A stretch of 41,198 nucleotides of DNA from Desulfovibrio sp. TomC (lineage in GTDB: Bacteria; Desulfobacterota; Desulfovibrionia; Desulfovibrionales; Desulfovibrionaceae): NCBI RefSeq assembly GCF_000801335.2, contig NZ_JSEH01000031.1:1-41198 (forward strand). Direction: 5' to 3'. Below are positions 8,517 to 15,029 of the stretch, piece after piece. The position numbers were made by a program, and so were the translations under genes. Under the pieces are notes generated by a model that saw nothing but the letters and a program-made list of their open reading frames with translations, was not told the DNA's origin and did not search any database. Numbering within the stretch: position 1 is the stretch's first letter; every line of letters begins with the position of its first letter.

Positions 8517-8623
8517 GGGACTCCCATACTGTTCGCTGCGCTTTCGCTCGATCGTGTCAGGTATCCCGGTCTATAGCCCCAACCGCAGGCTGTCGCAACA
8601 ACAGGTGGAAAGAAACGTACTGT

Positions 8624-8971
8624 TCAGGACGGATCGTGGCGGCGGCAAAACTGGTCGCACAGATCCGATGCCCGATCGAGCACCCCCCCGCAGCCGTTGA
8701 TCAGATTGTCCGTATACAGGGCGTCACTCGTCTTGCGGCACATGGCCAGACAGGCCGACAGCTCGGCCGGCGCCTCGGACAACTCCTGGCGATACCGATT
8801 GCAGATTGGATCGGAAAGACAGGCGTTGGGCGTCGGCAGCGACGAACAAAAACCGTAAAAATCGGACACCGTCATCTTCGGCGGCTGCCCGCCGCCCATT
8901 CCCCCGCCCTGGCCGGCGCACCCGGCCAAGGCCAGGAACGCCAAAACCACCGCTGCCACACGCGCACCCAT
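8624..8971 (-). CDS. small lipoprotein, function unknown
   Basis: This 115-residue protein begins with a lipoprotein signal (MGARVAAVVLAFLALAGC), with Cys18 in an LAGC lipobox. A Gly-rich stretch GQGGGMGGG follows, then a mature domain with many cysteines (CSS, ACLSDPIC, ACLAMC, GCGG, LCDQFC), which suggests disulfides in the periplasm. ATG 8971 is preceded by GGAG at the right distance. I do not recognise the family. The gene is co-directional with the hybrid kinase downstream, with 107 nt between them. Confidence 0.65.
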   Translation of the reverse strand: MGARVAAVVLAFLALAGCAGQGGGMGGGQPPKMTVSDFYGFCSSLPTPNACLSDPICNRYRQELSEAPAELSACLAMCRKTSDALYTDNLINGCGGVLDRASDLCDQFCRRHDPS

Positions 8972-9092
8972 AGATTCTCCATTGGTTTGAGTTGTCACTG
9001 GAGCACCTTGGCCCAAGCGCTGCCCCCCTGTAAAGCTCGTTTGGGATATGGAAATTTATTTTTGACATAGACTGACTGGTCGATGTCCGCCT

Positions 9093-9118
9093 TCCATGGT
9101 CCTTTTGGAAACAAGGAT
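9093..9118 (+). promoter_or_regulatory. hairpin that can mask the ribosome-binding site
   Basis: CCAT and CCTT in the 5' part (split by GGT) can pair with AAGGATGG just before the zinc-ribbon start codon. The AAGGA serving ATG 9127 would then be held in a stem, so translation of the first gene of the phage island could depend on this fold. The stem is short. Confidence 0.35.
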
Positions 9119-9126
9119 GGTGCAAC

Positions 9127-9372
9127 ATGAACACACACTCTGGCCTGCCGGCCATGCCGGCCGATCTGCGCAATGCGGTCCTGTCCAATTACACAACCTT
9201 CAGTGAAGATGGGACATTATGTTATGTCTCGGACAAGGTGCATCGCAGCTGTACGCTCTGCGGCACCGTCTTTGCCGGCTCGATCAGCCGCATGGCCATA
9301 GGCGACGGATATGTCTGTCCCTATTGCGGCGTCAGTTCCTCCAAACCCATGCCCGAAAGCTGGTACGCATGA
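9127..9372 (+). CDS. small zinc-ribbon protein (phage-island gene)
   Basis: This 81-residue protein carries two CxxC knuckles, CTLC and CPYC, about 20 residues apart, the pattern of a structural zinc ribbon. It has no signal peptide or membrane segment. AAGGA lies 9 nt before ATG. Its stop codon overlaps the next start (ATGA at 9369), so the two genes are translationally coupled. Its position at the head of a run of small genes that ends with terminase genes suggests a phage origin. The function is unknown; DNA or RNA binding is only a guess from the fold. Confidence 0.65.
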   Translation: MNTHSGLPAMPADLRNAVLSNYTTFSEDGTLCYVSDKVHRSCTLCGTVFAGSISRMAIGDGYVCPYCGVSSSKPMPESWYA

Positions 9373-9596
9373 ACGGGAACGCCCCCATCGCCTCGCGCAA
9401 ACTCTGGGCCGCCGTCCTGGCCATCGCCGCCGTGGCTCTCAGCCGGAAATGGAGCATGGGCCTTACCCCGGACGAAATCCAGGCCATTACCGATATTGCC
9501 CTGACCGCCATCGGGTCCCAGGCCGGCATCGATCTGGCCGAAAAAGCCCTGCCGCTGCTTGCCAAACCCCAACCATCGCCGGAGGTAAAACCATGA
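9369..9596 (+). CDS. small membrane protein, holin-like (tentative)
   Basis: A 75-residue protein with one hydrophobic segment near the N terminus (LWAAVLAIAAVAL), then a predicted helix with DEIQAITDIALTAIGSQ and a Pro-rich tail. Size and layout resemble small membrane proteins in the lysis or head-gene region of Desulfovibrio prophages, some annotated as holins. The start overlaps the previous stop in ATGA and the stop overlaps the next ATG. The gene is real on coupling and codon pattern, but the holin label is weak. Confidence 0.5.
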   Translation: MNGNAPIASRKLWAAVLAIAAVALSRKWSMGLTPDEIQAITDIALTAIGSQAGIDLAEKALPLLAKPQPSPEVKP

Positions 9597-9859
9597 CCCC
9601 TGATGCCTTGCTGCTGCCTGCCTGGGTTTCCTTTCTCGTGGCCATGGTGCTCTTTTTCACCCGCAAATGGGTCAATGACGTGGCCCGGGCCATCGACAGC
9701 CTCCAGGAGCGGATGCGCGCCTACGAAAAAGCCCAGAACGACTGCCGCCTGGAACTCGCCCGGGGCTACCCCACCCGCAGCGAAATGGAGCGCGTGGCCG
9801 AACGCCTGGAATCCCATGCCACCCGTCTCACCATCCTCGAAGAAAACATGGCCGCGTAA
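9593..9859 (+). CDS. small membrane-anchored coiled-coil phage protein
   Basis: This 88-residue protein has an N-terminal membrane segment (AWVSFLVAMVLFF) followed by a charged helix with coiled-coil periodicity (IDSLQERMRAYEKAQ, MERVAERLESHATRL). This layout occurs in phage DUF2730-like and spanin-like proteins, which often sit just before terminase genes. GGAGG at 9581-9585 precedes ATG 9593, and the start overlaps the stop of the previous gene. The exact role is not known. Confidence 0.55.
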   Translation: MTPDALLLPAWVSFLVAMVLFFTRKWVNDVARAIDSLQERMRAYEKAQNDCRLELARGYPTRSEMERVAERLESHATRLTILEENMAA

Positions 9860-9878
9860 CAGCACAGGAGCACACACC

Positions 9879-9977
9879 ATGTCCCTCGATCGACTGCTCG
9901 CGCTCAATCCCCACCTGTCCCTGGCCGATATTCTCGCCCTGTGGCACTGGTCCGGCCCTTCCCGCCTGTTGCACTAG
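9879..9977 (+). CDS. very small protein (32 aa) in the phage island
   Basis: ATG 9879 follows GGAG by about 10 nt and opens a 32-residue frame rich in Leu, Trp and His (LALNPHLSLADILALWHW). It starts 19 nt after the previous stop and is co-directional with it. The evidence is position, ribosome-binding site and a non-random, amphipathic composition. No function is assigned. Confidence 0.4.
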   Translation: MSLDRLLALNPHLSLADILALWHWSGPSRLLH

Positions 9978-9987
9978 GGACCGGCGG

Positions 9988-10072
9988 CCGGGGCAGTGCC
10001 CCGGCCCCTGCCGGGGCGCTGCCCGGACCCTGCCGGGACGCTGTCCCGGACCCTGGCAGGGCGCTGCCCTGC
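9988..10072. repeat. tandem array of four covarying mini-hairpins
   Basis: Four palindromic units follow each other with centres about 22-23 bp apart: CCGGGGC-AGT-GCCCCGG (9988-10004), CCGGGGC-GCT-GCCCGG (10011-10026), CCGGGAC-GCT-GTCCCGG (10033-10049) and GCAGGGC-GCT-GCCCTGC (10056-10072). They are separated by CCCTG or ACCCTG-type linkers. Stem bases differ between units but remain complementary, and three units share the loop GCT. The block occupies the start of the 432-bp gap between the small phage genes and terS. Confidence 0.8.
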
Positions 10073-10153
10073 ACCCGCCGGGGAGGTCACCCCCCCGGAC
10101 CCCCGGATGGGGTGGCGGCGGTGGAGGCGGCGGCAGCGGAAGGGCGGGAAGAT

Positions 10154-10224
10154 GGGGTCTGGATTTCGGGAGCTGGTCCCGACGCGGAAGCCGCGCCAGG
10201 ATCAGCTCCCGAAATCCAGACCCC
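10154..10224. repeat. perfect 22-bp inverted repeat
   Basis: Arms at 10154-10175 and 10203-10224 are perfectly complementary over 22 bases. The 27-nt spacer contains a smaller hairpin (GCGG-AAG-CCGC). Unlike its surroundings the arm contains an AT-richer heart (GGATTTCGGG). No gene is credible across it. Confidence 0.85.
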
Positions 10225-10233
10225 AAGTCGCCA

Positions 10234-10291
10234 GCGGCCGGGCCGGTTTGCACAAGCAAAGCCTTGCGCAAACCGGCCCGGCCGCATTTTT
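10234..10291 (+). terminator. 18-bp stem-loop with T run upstream of terS
   Basis: Arms at 10234-10251 and 10268-10285 are perfectly complementary over 18 bases around a 16-nt loop. The loop itself contains CAAG/CTTG. ATTTTT follows directly (10286-10291), so it fits a strong intrinsic terminator for the small phage genes or a processed RNA end. Confidence 0.65.
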
Positions 10292-10409
10292 CTGCGGCGT
10301 GCTCACCTGGCAACCGCCCCATCCCTCCGCGTCAACTCCCCACTCCAGCCGCAGACCCAGCCTCGCCAATGCGCGCACTTTCAACCCACAGCACAGAAGG
10401 GATTGCCTG

Positions 10410-10964
10410 ATGCAGGACCAAGTCAAGCGTTTGACGGATCGGCAGCAGCGGTTTGTCGAAGAATATCTGCAGGACTGGGATACGACAGCAGCGGCCGTGC
10501 GGGCCGGGTACAGCGAAAGGAGCGCCCGGGGCGTCGGGGCGCGGCTTCGGGGCCTGGCTCAGGTGTGCGAAGCCATAGAGGCCGCCATGGCGCAGCGTAG
10601 CCGGCGGATGGAAATCACCCAGGACCGGGTAGCCTTGGAGCTGGCCCGTCTGGCCTTTGCCGACCTGCGGGATTTTGTGGCCTGGGGCGGCGAAGGCGAG
10701 GTGCGGTTGCACCCGTCGAAGGCGTTGACGCCGGATCAGGCGGCCTGCGTGTCGGAGATTGTGGAGACGCCGGGCAAGGGGGTGCGGGTGAAGCTTTTTA
10801 GCAAGCCCCAGGCCTTGGCGGCCCTGTCCCGGCATTTGAAAGAAAAGGCCCGGGAAGAGGAGGGCGGCTTGGGTCATGCGCAACCGCTGACGGTGGTGAC
10901 CTGTATACCGTTTCCTGAGCCGCTTCGGGAGGATGAGCAGACGACATTGCTGTCGGACGGTTGA
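10410..10964 (+). CDS. terS: phage terminase small subunit
   Basis: This 184-residue protein matches the Terminase_2 / XtmA type small subunit. The N terminus LTDRQQRFVEEYLQDWDTTAAAVRAGYSERSARGVGARL is the DNA-binding helix-turn-helix signature. A central helical part (RMEITQDRVALELARLAFAD) and a beta-rich C-terminal part follow. In phages it recognises packaging sites and loads the large subunit. AGAAGG lies 9 nt before ATG 10410. The large subunit gene follows 390 bp downstream, but an opposing small gene sits between them, which is unusual. Confidence 0.85.
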   Translation: MQDQVKRLTDRQQRFVEEYLQDWDTTAAAVRAGYSERSARGVGARLRGLAQVCEAIEAAMAQRSRRMEITQDRVALELARLAFADLRDFVAWGGEGEVRLHPSKALTPDQAACVSEIVETPGKGVRVKLFSKPQALAALSRHLKEKAREEEGGLGHAQPLTVVTCIPFPEPLREDEQTTLLSDG

Positions 10965-10971
10965 GCCAGGG

Positions 10972-11265
10972 TCACATCCGGGCGGTGGCCGGGCGGGTGG
11001 TGTCTGACTTGGCGGCCTGCCGGCACTGGAGGAGCAGGCTGTCGAAGGCCTCGTCGGGGATGGCGGTGTCGGGACTTACGGCATGCAGGCGGGCCGCAGC
11101 CATGCGGCAGTCGGTGACGGCGTCCGGAGCTATGGCGGCCTGCCGGCCCAGCAATCGGGAGTAGCCGGTCGGCGCGGGCCGCGACAGCGAGAGCGTGGTT
11201 CCGGCGACGGCCATAAGCACCGTGGCGACGATGATGCAGAGATATTTGAGCAGGTGGGGCCGCAT
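10972..11265 (-). CDS. small exported or membrane-anchored protein between terS and terL, opposite strand
   Basis: This 97-residue protein starts with a signal or anchor sequence (MRPHLLKYLCIIVATVLMAVAGTTLSL) followed by a hydrophilic domain with two cysteines (DCRMAAARL, LLQCRQAA). An AAAGGAGG ribosome-binding site sits 5 nt before ATG 11265, the best in the island, and supports a real gene. It ends 8 nt from the terS stop (convergent) and is divergent from terL. An isolated opposing gene in a late operon is typical of a lysogeny-expressed moron. Its function is unknown. Confidence 0.7.
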   Translation of the reverse strand: MRPHLLKYLCIIVATVLMAVAGTTLSLSRPAPTGYSRLLGRQAAIAPDAVTDCRMAAARLHAVSPDTAIPDEAFDSLLLQCRQAAKSDTTRPATARM

Positions 11266-11357
11266 GGTCGCCTCCTTTGGAGCGCTGGATGTCGATGGGA
11301 GAGAGGGGTGCCTGTTTCGTGCCAGAATAAAACAGTGTTATTTGAGCATATTGCAAA

Positions 11358-12845
11358 ATGGTCTGGATCGAGAGGGAGCTGGGCGTGCAGCAAATTGACC
11401 ATATTTCGGCACATCCTGGGGGGAGCGACCGTCGTCTGGTCCTGGAATATCGGCCCCAGTCGCTTCAGGCCCGGCTCCATGCCTGCCGGGCCAACGAGAT
11501 TGTGTTTGGCGGGGCGGCCGGGCCGGGCAAGAGCCATGCCCTGCGGTTTGAGGCCTTGATCATGTGTCTGCGCGTGCCGGGGCTGCGGGCCTATCTGTTT
11601 CGGCGGACCATGTCGGAATTGGAGCGCAACCATATCCTGCCGGCCTTGGATCAATTCCCCAAGGCGTTGGGGACGTATCGGGACTCGAAACAGCGTTTCG
11701 AGTTTCAAAATGGTTCCATGCTCAACTTTTGCGGCTGTCAGCGCGAAAAGGACGTGTTCCGGTATCAGGGGGCGGAGCTGCATTTGCTTCTGATCGACGA
11801 ACTGACCAGTTTCACGGAGTTTCAGTACGACTATCTGCGAGGGCGGGTGCGCTGCGCCATCAAGGTGCCGGCGGCGCTGCGGCACCGGGTGCCGGGCATT
11901 GTCTGCGCCACCAATCCGGGCGGCGTGGGCCATGGTTTTGCCAAGGCCCGGTTCGTGGATTTCGCCCCGCCCGGGGAATGCCGCCGGGCGCCTGCGGCCG
12001 AGGGCGGGATGCTGCGGTGCTATATTCCGGGCCGGCTGTCCGACAACCGCATCCTGATGGAGCGCGATCCGGGCTATGTTGCCCGGCTTATGGCCCTGCC
12101 CGAGCCGTATCGCACGGCCTATCTGGAGGGCGACTGGGACGTGTTCATGGGTCAGGCCTTCGGATTTTCGCGGCGGCTGCATGTCGTCAAACCCCGGCCG
12201 GTGCCGGAGGACGCGCCGCTCTTCATGACGTTTGATTGGGGCTATGGCGCGCCGTTTTCGGTTGGCTGGTGGTGGGTGGACGCGGATGGGCGGCTTTTCC
12301 GTTTTGCCGAGTGGTACGGGTCCAATGGCTCGCCCAACCAGGGGCTGCGGTTGACGGATTCCCAGATTGCGGCCGGGGTTGTCGAGCGCGAGGCCCGGTT
12401 GGGGTTGGCCGGGCGACGGGTGACCCGTTTGTGCGGGCCGGACTGTTTTGCCAGGAAGCCGGATTATCGCGGCGGCGGCCAGGGACCGAGCACGGCCGAG
12501 GTGTTTGCCGGGGCCGGGGTCTATCTGTCCCCGGGCGACCCCTCGCGTACGATCAAGATCCGCCAGTTTCACGAGCGGCTGCGCCCGCGCGAGGACGGGC
12601 CGCCCATGCTCCAGGTCTACGAAACATGTGAGGATTTTATCCGCACCATTCCGCTCCTTGCCACGGACCGGCGCAATGTCGAGGACATCGACACCACCGG
12701 GGAGGATCACATCTACGACGAGGCCTGCCATGCCTGCATGGCCCGGCCTCTGGCTCCGGGCATGGCCAAAACGGCCAGGATGCCGGCGGCGCAGTTGATT
12801 GACGCGGTGCTGGCCGAGGCCCCAACCGAGGAGGAGTGCAGATGA
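11358..12845 (+). CDS. terL: phage terminase large subunit (ATPase/nuclease)
   Basis: The protein has 495 residues, full length for the family. Walker A is GGAAGPGKSH (51-60), Walker B with catalytic Glu is LLLIDE (143-148), and the ATPase coupling motif is probably ATNPGG. The RNase H-like nuclease half begins with FMTFDWGYG (Asp293 as first metal ligand) and ends near GEDHIYDEACHA, which supplies a late acidic ligand. It would pump and cut phage DNA together with TerS and a portal, but no portal gene follows. No Shine-Dalgarno is evident at ATG 11358, so the true start could differ. The stop overlaps the next start (ATGA). Confidence 0.88.
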   Translation: MVWIERELGVQQIDHISAHPGGSDRRLVLEYRPQSLQARLHACRANEIVFGGAAGPGKSHALRFEALIMCLRVPGLRAYLFRRTMSELERNHILPALDQFPKALGTYRDSKQRFEFQNGSMLNFCGCQREKDVFRYQGAELHLLLIDELTSFTEFQYDYLRGRVRCAIKVPAALRHRVPGIVCATNPGGVGHGFAKARFVDFAPPGECRRAPAAEGGMLRCYIPGRLSDNRILMERDPGYVARLMALPEPYRTAYLEGDWDVFMGQAFGFSRRLHVVKPRPVPEDAPLFMTFDWGYGAPFSVGWWWVDADGRLFRFAEWYGSNGSPNQGLRLTDSQIAAGVVEREARLGLAGRRVTRLCGPDCFARKPDYRGGGQGPSTAEVFAGAGVYLSPGDPSRTIKIRQFHERLRPREDGPPMLQVYETCEDFIRTIPLLATDRRNVEDIDTTGEDHIYDEACHACMARPLAPGMAKTARMPAAQLIDAVLAEAPTEEECR

Positions 12846-13141
12846 CCGGACAGGCAGGAGATTGGCAGTGGCTGGAGGTCTTGGCCCATCTGGGCGCGGC
12901 CATGGCCTTTTTGCTGGTGGGCTGGCGGCTTGGCCGGGAGAGCGCCGGGCGGGCCATGTTCGACTACCGGGCGCTGCCACCGGCCCGGGAGGCGGCCGAG
13001 GAGCCGGAGGAGGCCGACCCCTGGAGCGAGGCCGCCATCGGGGCCACGGCGTTGGCGCGGCGGCCCCGGCCGGTGGATATTTTTGAGACACTGCGGCCGG
13101 CCTGCCGGGGAAATGGCGGCGACAGGGACGGCTTTGCCTGA
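12842..13141 (+). CDS. small membrane protein coupled to terL
   Basis: This 99-residue protein has one hydrophobic segment (VLAHLGAAMAFLLVGWRLG) and an acidic, Pro-rich C-terminal part. GAGGAG lies just before ATG 12842, which overlaps the terL stop by four bases, so it belongs to the terminase transcript. In complete phages a portal gene normally takes this place. It is not similar to a portal and I do not recognise it. The phage-like genes end here. Confidence 0.55.
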   Translation: MTGQAGDWQWLEVLAHLGAAMAFLLVGWRLGRESAGRAMFDYRALPPAREAAEEPEEADPWSEAAIGATALARRPRPVDIFETLRPACRGNGGDRDGFA

Positions 13142-13178
13142 TTTTAGTGTTTTATCCCAGGATGTTGTCCTGCTGCTG

Positions 13179-13199
13179 TGTGTATGGAAACTATACACA
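13179..13199. promoter_or_regulatory. palindromic operator candidate upstream of the Spy-like gene
   Basis: TGTGTAT and ATACACA (13179-13185 and 13193-13199) form a perfect 7-bp inverted repeat around GGAAACT. It stands out from GC-rich surroundings. The remaining 264-bp gap (13142-13405) also holds a small CAGGA/TCCTG hairpin at 13158-13172, and I see no other clear element. Confidence 0.35.
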
Positions 13200-13405
13200 A
13201 ACCCCTGTGTTGCGGCCGGCAATGGGCAGAATCTATGCAGGCCGGTGGCAGCCTGAAAGCCGGGAGAGTATGTCTAATATCAAGTTATAAAAGGGAAAAA
13301 AAGGATGGCACGGCGGCTGCAATAAGTGCCTCATCCAGCGGGCGTTCGCCCGGGAACAACGCAGAGATGCCGGCTGCGGCCGACTCTCCAAACGGAGGAA
13401 TTTCC

Positions 13406-13870
13406 ATGCGCAGCAAGACGCTTCATATCGCACTGGCGGCTTTGGCCACCCTGGCTCTCACTTCGACCATGGCTCTGGCCCGTCCGGGCGGCGGCATGGG
13501 CGGCGGACAGGGCAACTGCCCCGGCGCGGGCAGCGGCATGGCCCAGCTGACCCCGGAAAAGCAGGCGGCCTTCCAGAAACTCCACGATGCCTTTGCGGCC
13601 AAGACCGCCCAGATGCGGGCTGACCTGGGCGTCAAGATGGCTGAATTAAACGCCCTGTCCGTGGGTCAGGCCCCGGATCAGGCCAAGATTGACGCCCTGA
13701 CCAAGCAGATCGGCGAATTGCAGGCCAAGCTTTTGTCTGAGCGCACCCAGTTCCGCATCCAGGTGTCCAAGGAGATCGGCGCAGGCTTTGCCGGCGGCGG
13801 CTGCGGCGGCATGGGCGGCGGCATGGGCGGCGGCATGATGGGCGGCTACCACGGCGGCGGCTGTCAGTAA
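13406..13870 (+). CDS. periplasmic Spy/ZraP-like (metal-resistance family) protein
   Basis: This 154-residue protein has a signal peptide (about residues 1-25, ending TMALA), a Gly/Met segment, then LTPEKQAAFQKLHDAF, the hallmark of the Metal_resist/LTXXQ group that includes ZraP and CpxP-like chaperones. The middle is a long helical hairpin. The C terminus is a Gly-Met-Cys-His-rich tail (repeated GGGMGGGM and YHGGGC) that probably binds soft metal ions. GGAGG precedes ATG 13406. The SHOCT protein gene downstream probably shares its transcript. A role in envelope metal stress is inferred from the family. Confidence 0.72.
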   Translation: MRSKTLHIALAALATLALTSTMALARPGGGMGGGQGNCPGAGSGMAQLTPEKQAAFQKLHDAFAAKTAQMRADLGVKMAELNALSVGQAPDQAKIDALTKQIGELQAKLLSERTQFRIQVSKEIGAGFAGGGCGGMGGGMGGGMMGGYHGGGCQ

Positions 13871-13881
13871 CCAGGGCGTAT

Positions 13882-13909
13882 CCCGGGACAGGCCATGGCC
13901 TGTCCCGGG
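13882..13909. repeat. 28-bp perfect loopless palindrome between two genes
   Basis: Arms at 13882-13895 and 13896-13909 are perfectly complementary over 14 bp with no spacer; the centre is GGCCATGGCC. It fills most of the 56-nt gap between the Spy-like and SHOCT genes and has no T run after it. Confidence 0.85.
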
Positions 13910-13926
13910 TCCGCAACGAGACGACC

Positions 13927-14187
13927 ATGTGTTTCTATGACGGTTATTTCTTTCTGGGCAGGTGGATGACGCCCCTTCTGGTCATCCTCGGACTGGCCGC
14001 AGTCCTCATCCTGGTCCGGATGCTCTTTCCCACCAGGCGCACGGATTCCCGCCGCAGCGCCGATGCCGACCGCGACGACGCCTTGCGCATCCTGCGCCTG
14101 CGTCTGGCCGATGGGGCCATCACCCCGGATGAGTTTGAACGCCTGCGACGCATCGTCGAGGCTCCGACAATCGATGGGAACAGATAG
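13927..14187 (+). CDS. SHOCT-domain small membrane protein
   Basis: This 86-residue protein has one membrane segment (LLVILGLAAVLILVRMLF) and a C-terminal SHOCT domain, recognised from ALRILRLRLADGAITPDEFERLRRIV (about residues 52-77). SHOCT segments are short oligomerisation or interaction modules, often on membrane proteins. It follows the Spy-like gene with a palindrome between them and is followed by a terminator, so the two genes likely form one transcript. The ribosome-binding site is weak. The precise role is unknown. Confidence 0.7.
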   Translation: MCFYDGYFFLGRWMTPLLVILGLAAVLILVRMLFPTRRTDSRRSADADRDDALRILRLRLADGAITPDEFERLRRIVEAPTIDGNR

Positions 14188-14250
14188 GCAGTTCCTGTCG
14201 TCTCCATAGACCAGAACCCGTGAAAGTTACCCTCTGTCTCCTTCCCCTGC

Positions 14251-14282
14251 CCGGGGCGGTTTCGACTGCCCCGGTTTTTTTT
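14251..14282 (+). terminator. intrinsic terminator after the SHOCT gene
   Basis: CCGGGGC (14251-14257) pairs with GCCCCGG (14268-14274), followed by eight T (14275-14282). Confidence 0.88.
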
Positions 14283-14355
14283 GACCCGATGACATTTCCC
14301 GGCGACATTGCTAGGTTGCCGGGCGCACGATATTCCCGCAGCAAAAGGAGAGCCC

Positions 14356-14976
14356 ATGGCGTCCACCAATTCCGGCAATGCAGCCACTGTCAGCCGCAGC
14401 GCGGCTATCTTAGGGGCCGGGCTGGCCCTTTTGGCCGGCGTTTTTCTGGGATTTACCCTGCGGGGCATGATGGATTCCCCGTCCACCCGGGGCGCGGCCC
14501 CGACCGCCCAGCAGCAGATGCCGCCGCAGGCCCAGGAGCAACAGGCCCCGGCCCCGGCCCTGGTCGAGCGTATCAAGGCCCTGGAGAAACAGACCCAGCT
14601 TGAACCGGCCAACGTGGCGGCCTGGACCGAGCTTGGCAACCTCTATTTCGACACCGACCAGCCGGAGAAAGCCATCCCGGCCTATGAGAAATCCCTGACC
14701 CTGGAACCGGGCAACCCGGATGTGACCACCGACCTCGGCGTCATGTACCGGCATGTGGGGAAATTCGACAAGGCCCTGGAATGCTTTAATAAGGCCATTG
14801 CCGTCAATCCCGGACACGTGATTGCCAGCTTCAATAAGAGCGTGGTGCTCGAACACGACAAAAACGACCGGGCCGGGGCGCTGGCGGCGCTTAAGACCCT
14901 GGCCGCGAAAAATCCCCAGGCCGTGCTGCCCGGCAACAAGCCGGTGGCCCAGGCCATCCAGGAACTGTCGCAGTAG
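14356..14976 (+). CDS. membrane-anchored TPR protein
   Basis: This 206-residue protein has a short N terminus, one membrane segment (ILGAGLALLAGVFLGFTL), a Gln/Pro/Ala linker, then about three tetratricopeptide repeats (AAWTELGNLYFDTDQPEKAIPAYEKSL; DLGVMYRHVGKFDKALECFNKAI; ASFNKSVVLEHDKNDRAGALAAL). The layout resembles CcmI/NrfG-like cytochrome c maturation TPR proteins, but no cytochrome-assembly genes are next to it. It probably acts as a periplasmic scaffold. AAAGGAG before ATG 14356 decides the start. It is flanked by terminators on both sides, so it is monocistronic. Confidence 0.75.
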   Translation: MASTNSGNAATVSRSAAILGAGLALLAGVFLGFTLRGMMDSPSTRGAAPTAQQQMPPQAQEQQAPAPALVERIKALEKQTQLEPANVAAWTELGNLYFDTDQPEKAIPAYEKSLTLEPGNPDVTTDLGVMYRHVGKFDKALECFNKAIAVNPGHVIASFNKSVVLEHDKNDRAGALAALKTLAAKNPQAVLPGNKPVAQAIQELSQ

Positions 14977-14998
14977 CGGCGTTGCCCCCGATACCATC

Positions 14999-15029
14999 AA
15001 AAAGCCCCGGGTTACGCCGGGGCTTTTTT
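14999..15029 (+). terminator. intrinsic terminator after the TPR gene
   Basis: AAAAAGCCCCGG (14999-15010) pairs with CCGGGGCTTTTT (15017-15028) and ends in six T; five A on the other side could let it work in both directions. Confidence 0.9.

Noticed and set aside
9996-10964. Long open frame running from the hairpin array through terS
   Set aside because: The part before 10410 translates to Arg/Pro/Gly-rich sequence across perfect inverted repeats; the ribosome-binding site and family similarity begin at 10410.
11309-11324. Partial sigma-54-like site (TGGCAC) on the minus strand upstream of the opposing gene
   Set aside because: The -12 part reads AGGCA instead of TTGC[A/T]; only half of the consensus is present.
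13641-13870. Repeat array or CRISPR-like signal in the Gly-rich tail of the Spy-like gene
   Set aside because: The repeats are codon-level GGC/ATG runs of a Gly-Met tail within the reading frame; no CRISPR array was seen anywhere in the window.
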